This document shows positions 23,001 through 33,498 of a DNA stretch of 33,498 nucleotides, piece by piece. The position numbers and the translations under genes were made by a program. The stretch lies in the NCBI RefSeq assembly GCF_000003605.2, contig NW_003131856.1, positions 379,302-412,799 on the forward strand. The letters are read 5' to 3'. Each line of letters starts with the position of its first letter. Position 1 is the first letter of the stretch. Below the pieces are notes generated by a model. The model saw nothing but the letters and a program-made list of their open reading frames with translations. It did not search any database and had not been told where the DNA came from. This stretch comes from Saccoglossus kowalevskii (taxonomy: Eukaryota; Hemichordata; Enteropneusta; Harrimaniidae).

Positions 23001-25673
23001 TATACTTATAGGATATTATTGTAATCGTTGTAAAACTCCCACAGTATTAGCGTGAGCAAATCTACACAAGGCTGGCTGTACCAAAAATGAAGGAAATAAC
23101 CTGCCAATAAATATGGAAGACTGATTAGCAATGTGTCCTCTAACAGGACAGATTCTGTACACGTGGGGATTTTGAACCAAAACGAAATCACAAAATTAAG
23201 TTGGACAGCTTGTTGACTGCATAGGGATAATAGCACAGATCAACTTAGAATTATGCCAAAAAAAAGGAAGAAAATTGGTATTTTTCGTAAAAAAAAAAAA
23301 GTTTGCCAGCCGGCCATATTGGATAGGATCGCTACAAAAATACCTTAGTGAAACAACATGTTGCCTCTATAAATTTAGTGATTGCAATCTCATGTATAAG
23401 CAAACATGAGATGAGCAGATGGCCAATTTCAATATTACACCTTGGAGACAATTCTCAGCAAATAGAAAATTTATATTTGCATGCCATTTTGAAGTCAAAT
23501 ATGGCTGCCACTTTGACATTTTGAATCTGAATGAATAAAAATCTGTATCAACTACATGTACCGGTATGTACCAAGTTATGAAATCCTGACAAAGCAACAA
23601 ATTAATGCAACCCAATCTATAAGCCTGGACTGTATCCAGTCAGAGCTAAAACATTTTAATGATTGTATGTGACTATAAGATCCAAGATTACCATATTAGT
23701 ATGTGATTTTGTTGCATCATTGGTACACCAAACAATAAGCATAACTAGACGAGTCACACAAAATCTCATTGCTTAACTGATTTTCAAATGTACGACACAC
23801 CATAACAATTTGAAGGGAACACTGGACACTACACACATTCAATATACAACATGCAGTCTAAACTTTGCAATCTTATAGTGTAGCACACCCCACCCCATTC
23901 ATTTTAGCTATCCATGAAATCTTTTATCAGGCGGTGTAACCATGTATTAATCAAATGAGTCAATGGCATAAGGCCAGCAGTAAACTAATCATACATTAAA
24001 GTAAACATCATGACAGAGTGAAGTGTGTACGAGGGGATGGGTGTCTGAGTCAGAGTGATAATAAAGATAAAAACCAAAAAACGTTGTCTTAGTACTATAT
24101 TTGTTCCATTTAAAGAGCACATGAACAAAACATTGTACATATATTGTATGCTAGACACTTAATAGAGTCAATATTACATGTACATGTATATACGTTCCAA
24201 TTCCACAGAATGTAGGCTTGACACAATTCACCCTATTTATTATAGAATTCAAAAAAAAAATTTTTAATTCAACACTTGAGTATCACAAATTCCAAATATT
24301 TAAATACAAAGGATCCCAAAATGGTCTTGTAGAAAAAAAATACTAACAATTACACATGTATGTTGACAAATATCAGACAGAAAATTATAAATCACAATAT
24401 CAGTAGTACATTGTATAAACTAAGCCAATCACAAACACAATGCTATAAAAACAGATGTTACAGCCATAATGAAATACCGGGTATTGCAAATTAATATGTG
24501 TATTATCATACTAATCAGCAACCAGATTAGTAATATAGTTTAGTGCAGGCTGATTGGCCAGAAACAAGTACTGTAAAATGACTAATATTCACTGGGTTTA
24601 AATTTCACTGATTTACCATTTCAGGCATATTCAGTGGGTTTTAAATTCACGGTTTCGTCATTTAGATAATGTGTTCTATGCTAAATTTTACATATTCACT
24701 GTGTTTTAATTTAGCGCATTTTTCCAGTCAGCGAAATAAGCTAAATTAAAACCCAGTGAATAATTACCCCCTTTACAGTAATAGCGATTTTGGAGTTTCA
24801 GATCGTGGATGATTACCGTAAATTTAATGATATATGCTTCATGACATTACCAAACTGTTTCTGTTCTATAATTTCTATTTTGAGCAAGGATAAGGGCCCT
24901 GTACTGGAACATAGTCATTCCACCCCATAAACGTCCACGTATTGATTTCAGCAACCAACCACACAAATAAATCGTCAGGCCCCTGTGGTGATAGTAACAT
25001 AGAGTACCATGGACCTCTACAATTGAAGTATTATAAGATTACAGCAGGAACTTCCCTGGGAAGTGCTCATCAACGTTTCAATAACCATATCAACTTTCCC
25101 AAGACGGTTGAAGCAATAGCAAATAATATTTGTACGGATAATTTACAACTAGTCTACCTTTGTATAGTCACAACAATGTCGCAATATGAAAACAGACAAA
25201 TTAGCCATAGTATGTACCAAGATAAAATAGTTGTCACAAAATGCAGAAACAGTTTTTATAACATTATATCATTTGATAGCGCCAATAGTGAAGTCTCTCG
25301 CTATATTGCAATATTCACAGGGAATAGTACGAATCTTGTTTTCATCCGTTATAACAATTTTTCATGATCTGGATTTAATGATTTGAGTGATGCATAGAAC
25401 TTCGTTCCATGAGGGATGAGAACCGATGGCACCACATGGGATTGACGATCTACGTATGTGGTTGGTTGCGGAATTCTGGCAGGAAATATTTATTTCTAAG
25501 CAATATTTCCTGCTAGACTTCGGCAACCAACGGCATACTTATAATCGACCGTCAACTCCAATCCCCGCTAGTGGTGGCGCAGATGTTGACAATTCACGAA
25601 TACAATAGCTTACCCAAAATATAACTGCCAGAATTACCATCGTACATTTTGCTGTAACGCTACAAACACCCAT
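16965..25673 (-). CDS. TSPAN3: TSPAN3-type tetraspanin (7 coding exons)
   Basis: Exons in transcript order: 25673-25614, 22153-21962, 21485-21411, 19894-19793, 19005-18856, 17723-17640, 17048-16965. All junctions are GT-AG, phase 0, giving 248 aa (human TSPAN3 is 253). Hallmarks: MGVC N-terminus; four membrane segments (about 11-31, 55-75, 85-105, 203-232); GCCGAC after TM2; large extracellular loop with CCG (146-148), PTSCC (Cys171/172), Cys178 and GC (Cys195), a six-cysteine pattern; sequons at Asn129, Asn151 and Asn174. FVTYGNYED, YTLIPA, YNYTDW, GSLAP and the C-terminal YA match TSPAN3 rather than CD63. Tetraspanins organise membrane microdomains; vertebrate TSPAN3 (OAP-1) is linked to oligodendrocyte and leukaemic cell biology. 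Here it lies head to head with ATP5F1A. The Kozak context is good (A at -3, G at +4). Confidence 0.92.
17640..17723 (-). CDS. TSPAN3: TSPAN3 exon 6: residues 194-221
   Basis: Acceptor ttattacag, donor ATTATG|gtaagt. It encodes the last large-loop cysteine (GCF) and the start of TM4 (IAVAACVLAIIM). Confidence 0.92.
17724..18855 (-). other. TSPAN3 intron 5 with a GC-rich island
   Basis: Mostly AT-rich, but 18060-18240 is distinctly GC-rich. It contains four GTGGCGG words (18073, 18094, 18113, 18134) and a perfect YY1 core on the minus strand at 18216-18226. The open frames on both strands across the island reflect base composition; no family is recognised. Confidence 0.6.
18856..19005 (-). CDS. 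TSPAN3: TSPAN3 exon 5: residues 144-193
   Basis: Acceptor cccatcag, donor CAGGAT|gtaagt. It encodes the core of the large extracellular loop, with LKCCGVYNYTDW, PTSCCKNTTDC and GSLAP. These carry five of the six disulfide cysteines and two N-glycosylation sequons. Confidence 0.94.
19006..19792 (-). other. TSPAN3 intron 4
   Basis: 787 bp of AT-rich DNA with no repeat or gene that I can support. Confidence 0.8.
19793..19894 (-). CDS. TSPAN3: TSPAN3 exon 4: residues 110-143
   Basis: Acceptor ttttattag, donor GAAGAG|gtacag. It encodes the first part of the large extracellular loop (VKKNIREGMDDAIHNYNG... to VDYMQEE), where human TSPAN3 has ...VYKTYNG... and IDYVQRQ. Confidence 0.9.
20640..21045 (+). 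mobile_element. second copy of the tandem-repeat element (truncated)
   Basis: The left part (aactgc...gatc...tagctatg...aaatattca...gaccatat...tcttgtcagaa) matches 32273-32385. The right part carries the monomer motifs ctaatcagatctgtgcattg, ccaagtttcatcaaaatcta, gatatcagtg and atgcaaattaggtaattaat of the 15016-15690 array. It ends soon after at caggagtcaa, a decayed version of the terminal hairpin. Confidence 0.7.
21312..21362. repeat. 51-bp direct repeat, copy 1
   Basis: Identical to 21726-21776 except for two mismatches. Shared words are attttgtgta, gtaccccaaaaattgaattc and tctgaaagctagatca. The copies are 414 bp apart, in the same orientation, and flank TSPAN3 exon 3. Confidence 0.9.
21411..21485 (-). 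CDS. TSPAN3: TSPAN3 exon 3: residues 85-109
   Basis: Acceptor tttttttttccag, donor GGCGAG|gtatgg. It encodes TM3 (FFTLILLILLLEITGAVLGFVYHGE), including the acidic residue within TM3 seen in tetraspanins. The 75-nt exon is the standard conserved unit of the family. Confidence 0.9.
21486..21961 (-). other. TSPAN3 intron 2
   Basis: 476 bp, containing the second 51-bp direct repeat (21726-21776). Nothing else is recognised. Confidence 0.8.
21726..21776. repeat. 51-bp direct repeat, copy 2
   Basis: Partner of 21312-21362, with two mismatches. It is in TSPAN3 intron 2, on the other side of exon 3. Confidence 0.9.
21962..22153 (-). CDS. TSPAN3: TSPAN3 exon 2: residues 21-84
   Basis: Acceptor tttcttctcag, donor GGAACT|gtaagt. 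It encodes the end of TM1, the small extracellular loop (VFVTYGNYEDITKSYYTLIP), TM2 (AGIILGAAVFLLITGLVG) and the signature GCCGACIESKCLL. Confidence 0.95.
24569..24780. mobile_element. MITE family A, copy 2 (opposite orientation to 4806)
   Basis: 212 bp from TACTGTAAAATGAC to CCCTTTACAGTA, with inverted ends (attcactgggttt / aaacccagtgaat). It is the reverse complement of 4806-5015 along its length. TA flanks suggest Tc1/mariner-like mobilisation. It lies in TSPAN3 intron 1. Confidence 0.82.
25453..25539. repeat. long hairpin (30-bp core arms, 11-nt loop); miRNA-precursor-like
   Basis: Arm GTTGGTTGCG...AGGAAATATT (25461-25490) pairs with 25502-25531 at 27 of 30 positions, with an 11-nt loop. 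Pairing resumes outward through GTATG/CATAC, for a total of about 87 nt. It lies about 75 nt inside TSPAN3 intron 1, so on the minus strand it would be transcribed with that gene. Size and near-perfect stem fit a pre-miRNA, but the arms match no microRNA I know and a palindromic repeat is equally possible. Confidence 0.6.
25614..25673 (-). CDS. TSPAN3: TSPAN3 exon 1: residues 1-20
   Basis: The start ATG (25673-25671) has A at -3 and G at +4. It encodes MGVCSVTAKCTMVILAVIFW, aligning with the human TSPAN3 N-terminus (MGQCG...LIFW). The donor is TTTTGG|gtaagc. Gly2 and Cys4 suggest N-terminal lipidation sites. Confidence 0.92.
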
Positions 25674-26167
25674 AATTGAAACCTTGGTTGCTAAAACGCG
25701 GAAATTGGGATAAACTATCTCAACTGGTGACTGACTTCAAATGCAGAGTTACAAGTAATATTCTGATAAACGTCATTCGAAAATCACATGACGCTTACGA
25801 AACAAATACCCACAATACTGTTCGTTGAGCGGAATATATCCGGGTTGTGACCTCACTTGAACTCAACATTGTTCAGGCTTATTGGATTAATAACGTTTAT
25901 TATCGTAACATTCTGATGCACAATATATATACAGTCAAAAAATGCTGAAAATAATGAGGCAAGTAGTTTTTATAAATTAAAAAATATTCTTATTATAATT
26001 GACATTGACGTATTGTTTTTAAATAAAAAAAATGCAGAGGAATTGTTAACTTTGAAGAGCCTGGGCAAGTTTCAACCACGGGATTTCCCAAACTGCCCCT
26101 TGACCGCCATCTTGTTCCGAGACTTCTGCTCGTCAAGTCGTGGCCGGAAAGTTGCAAAAAAATCACG
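25674..26167. promoter_or_regulatory. shared divergent promoter region, TSPAN3 (-) / ATP5F1A (+)
   Basis: Only 494 bp separate the two start codons. The ATP5F1A side has a YY1 core on the minus strand (AAGATGGCGGT, 26103-26113) and a palindromic kappaB-type GGGATTTCCC at 26080-26089. Between them is AT-rich DNA (25920-26040) with tatatata at about 25925-25932. Neither transcription start is visible. Confidence 0.6.
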
Positions 26168-31661
<5,494 letters not shown>

Positions 31662-32255
31662 ATGAAAATTTGAATCAGGTATTTGTCCCCTTAAGATTTT
31701 GTGTGTTATGAATTCTGGAACAATGGAATCCCCATATGCAAGTGATTGCAAATATTATTGTCACAACATATGGAAGTGTGTATAGTCTCTGAAGTTTCAC
31801 AGGAGTAACATTAAAAAGTTGCCGTTAGCTTTGGTGTCTCGAGTGCATTTGTGAATGAAAGAAGAATGTTATTTTGCACAAAAATCCAGAAAGAAAAAAA
31901 ATTGTGGTTCTTATAACCTGATGTACGCATTTGTACTGTCTGACCCTTTTTGAGAAATGGTCACAAAATTGTGGCAGGCATTGAATGTGATTTTATACAA
32001 ATTCAAATCTTAGCAATATTTGGTAATGTAAACAATTTTACACTTGGCATATGCAAAAAAAATCAAAAAATTAAAAAAAAATGCAAATCGCTTGTAACGA
32101 AAAAAATTACAAATTATGGCAAGCCTGTTATAGGAACCACATTTTTAGTTCCAGTTTGAACATGCTTCGAAAACATCACATGAACAAGTGAATTTATCTG
32201 GTGACTGCCATGGGCAGAATAAAGGATAAACTGGCTCCATTTTGTATCTTTCACA
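31662..32255 (+). other. ATP5F1A 3'UTR and flank
   Basis: AT-rich with A-runs at 31895 and 32050-32110. Candidate poly-A signals are ATTAAA at 31810-31815 and AATAAA at 32218-32223. A later AATAAA (32322-32327) lies inside a repeat. Confidence 0.6.
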
Positions 32256-32615
32256 AGTAAATTTTAAAAAGATACAACTGCCAGCTGTGATCAGGATGTT
32301 TCTAAGTGGCTATGGTATAACAATAAATATTTCATGGAATCAAGACCATATGTGATGGCTTAATATTTCTGTTTATCTTGTCAGAACACGCAAGCAGTTG
32401 TATGTATGAAACGGTACTTAAGATCACATGACCATATATGGTCGTCTGTGTTACTGTCTGCAGCAGTTCTTGAGAAAACTAGTGAAAATGCTTAGTCTGG
32501 CCAACTAATCTGTGCATTATCACTAAGCATGTTTCATTGAAATTTGATTCCCAAGATATCGGTGGAACAGATGTATGCACACTAAAGACTCCCATTGTGT
32601 GTTCGTACACGGGTA
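32256..32615 (+). mobile_element. third copy of the tandem-repeat element (compact)
   Basis: The left part matches 20640-20770. The right part has a single diverged monomer core (ctaatctgtgcattatc, tttcattgaaatttgattc, agatatcggtggaacagatg), no microsatellite, and the terminal hairpin-like sequence actaaagactcccattgtgtg...acacggg that also ends the 15690 copy. It shows the minimal organisation of the element. Confidence 0.65.
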
Positions 32616-33024
32616 GAAATACAAGACCAATTTTACAAAGTTCTTTGGGTGGTTGCTATACACAGGTTTGACTACATGCATGCCTGTTTTTTTTGGCCAT
32701 GTAGTACCTTATTAGGACCTTTTGGATAACGCATCATTTCCCAAGGTAAAACCCCTACCTCTTTAAGGCACTTGGTGGTTGCTGTATTCAGTACTGTTCA
32801 AAAGCACCAATCCACATGCCTCTCCTTCCATCTACTTACAGTAGCAAATTATCAATGCATGGATAGGTCATTTGCGTTACTCCTAATACTGGGCTATGCA
32901 TACGTTGCATAGAGAGAATGCTCAACAAATTCTATTTGCAAACTGCAGCTTAAGTGAGTCTAACCTTGTCTCTGAATCTAGATTACCTATATGGGGTGAG
33001 AATACCGCCAAAATTAGCTTGGTG
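32616..33024. other. intergenic, no feature seen
   Basis: No ORF with family resemblance and no recognised repeat. Confidence 0.6.
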
Positions 33025-33300
33025 TCATTATTTGAATATTGTTTAGTTGTTTGATCTTTATTTGGAAACTTGTTTGATTATTATTTGGTCTTTATTTAAA
33101 CATTATTTTGCGCTTATTCCATTATTGTGTTTTTACTGCAGCATCGTATTGCTATTGTTTCATTATTCCAACTTTATTTCTTAATTATTTCATTATTGTG
33201 TAATTGCTACAATATTGTGTTGTCATTGTTTCATTATGTTACAATTGTGTCGTTATTTAGACATTATCTTGACATTCAATTGTTATAAGATTCGGTTATT
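33025..33300. repeat. T-rich cryptically repetitive tract
   Basis: Strongly T-rich on the + strand, with recurring words such as tttcattatt, cattattgtgt and tttatttg at irregular spacing. It looks like a decayed low-complexity or minisatellite tract. Confidence 0.55.
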
Positions 33301-33320
33301 TTCACGTCCAAATGTCTTGA

Positions 33321-33442
33321 CATTCGGTTCGCTTAACTTGCGATTACCTCAACCTTCGGTTCGCTTGACTTGCGATTACCTCAACATTCGATTACCTGAC
33401 CTACATTAGCTGACCCCGCTATACATTAGCTGACCCCGCTAT
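33321..33442. repeat. two adjacent short tandem duplications
   Basis: A 32-bp unit (attcggttcgcttaacttgc + gattacctcaac) is repeated about 2.3 times from 33322 to about 33398. It is followed by a perfect 20-bp tandem duplication of acattagctgaccccgctat at 33403-33422 and 33423-33442. Confidence 0.85.
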
Positions 33443-33498
33443 ACATGTAGTATTCAATCCATAGTCCCGGTCCGCCTCCGATAAAGCGTTGCTCATGT

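Larger units (their letters stand above)
22154..25613 (-). other. TSPAN3 intron 1
   Basis: 3.46 kb. It holds a family-A MITE (24569-24780), a small inverted repeat ACTAATC...GATTAGT (24510-24531) and a long hairpin close to exon 1 (25453-25539). 24942-25367 (+) is open for 141 codons but starts without an ATG and resembles no family known to me. The remaining 22250-24480 shows nothing beyond AT-rich unique sequence. Confidence 0.75.

Noticed and set aside
24942-25367. 141-codon open frame on the + strand inside TSPAN3 intron 1
   Set aside because: It begins without an ATG (the first in-frame ATG is late), has no domain or family resemblance and no flanking gene signals. An ORF this long is rare but possible by chance in this much sequence. 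Worth a BLASTP only.
25848-25863. DR4-type nuclear receptor site upstream of TSPAN3 (minus strand AGTTCA-N4-AGGTCA)
   Set aside because: A single short degenerate match is expected by chance and has no supporting evidence.

Overview
This is animal (bilaterian) nuclear DNA. It is AT-rich, and the genes are split by many GT-AG introns. It carries small non-autonomous transposons, a minisatellite array and a 585-base assembly gap (14431-15015). The repeat style (TA-flanked MITEs, roughly 155-bp tandem monomers reading '...caagtttcatcaaaa...gatatcagtggaacag', TACATGTA-rich stretches) resembles marine invertebrate genomes such as molluscs, lancelets, hemichordates or echinoderms. I cannot name the species. 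The proteins are clearly orthologous to vertebrate ones.

Three complete protein-coding genes could be assembled exon by exon, all with consistent splice phases. (1) 3928-9917, + strand: a FAM81A/B-type coiled-coil protein, 367 aa in 4 coding exons, with a probable untranslated first exon near 2605-2694 and an E-box/YY1-like promoter. (2) 16965-25673, - strand: a TSPAN3-type tetraspanin, 248 aa in 7 exons. (3) 26168-31661, + strand: the mitochondrial ATP synthase F1 alpha subunit (ATP5F1A), 550 aa in 11 exons. FAM81 and TSPAN3 converge across a 7-kb repeat-rich spacer. TSPAN3 and ATP5F1A are head to head, with only 494 bp between start codons, so they probably share a bidirectional promoter.

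Layout: 1-2500 is upstream DNA with a long inverted repeat (about 1287-1590 against 2070-2385). 2500-2700 is the FAM81 promoter and first exon. FAM81 intron 2 (4201-6796) holds three MITE copies from two families and a 33-bp minisatellite. 9918-16960 is intergenic, with a 157-bp tandem array running into the gap and a second, different roughly 150-bp array after it. TSPAN3 introns hold another MITE, further copies of the second array's repeat, a pair of near-identical 51-bp repeats bracketing exon 3, and a strong hairpin in intron 1. 31662-33498 is the ATP5F1A 3' flank, with another copy of the element and low-complexity DNA.

The most unusual signal is a 28-31-bp palindrome (CACAGTC...GACTGTG) found three times (2510, 3266, 13476). 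Each copy is bracketed by a different perfect 7-bp direct repeat, as expected of an extremely small transposable element. I saw no non-coding RNA gene that I can name and no prokaryotic-type system.
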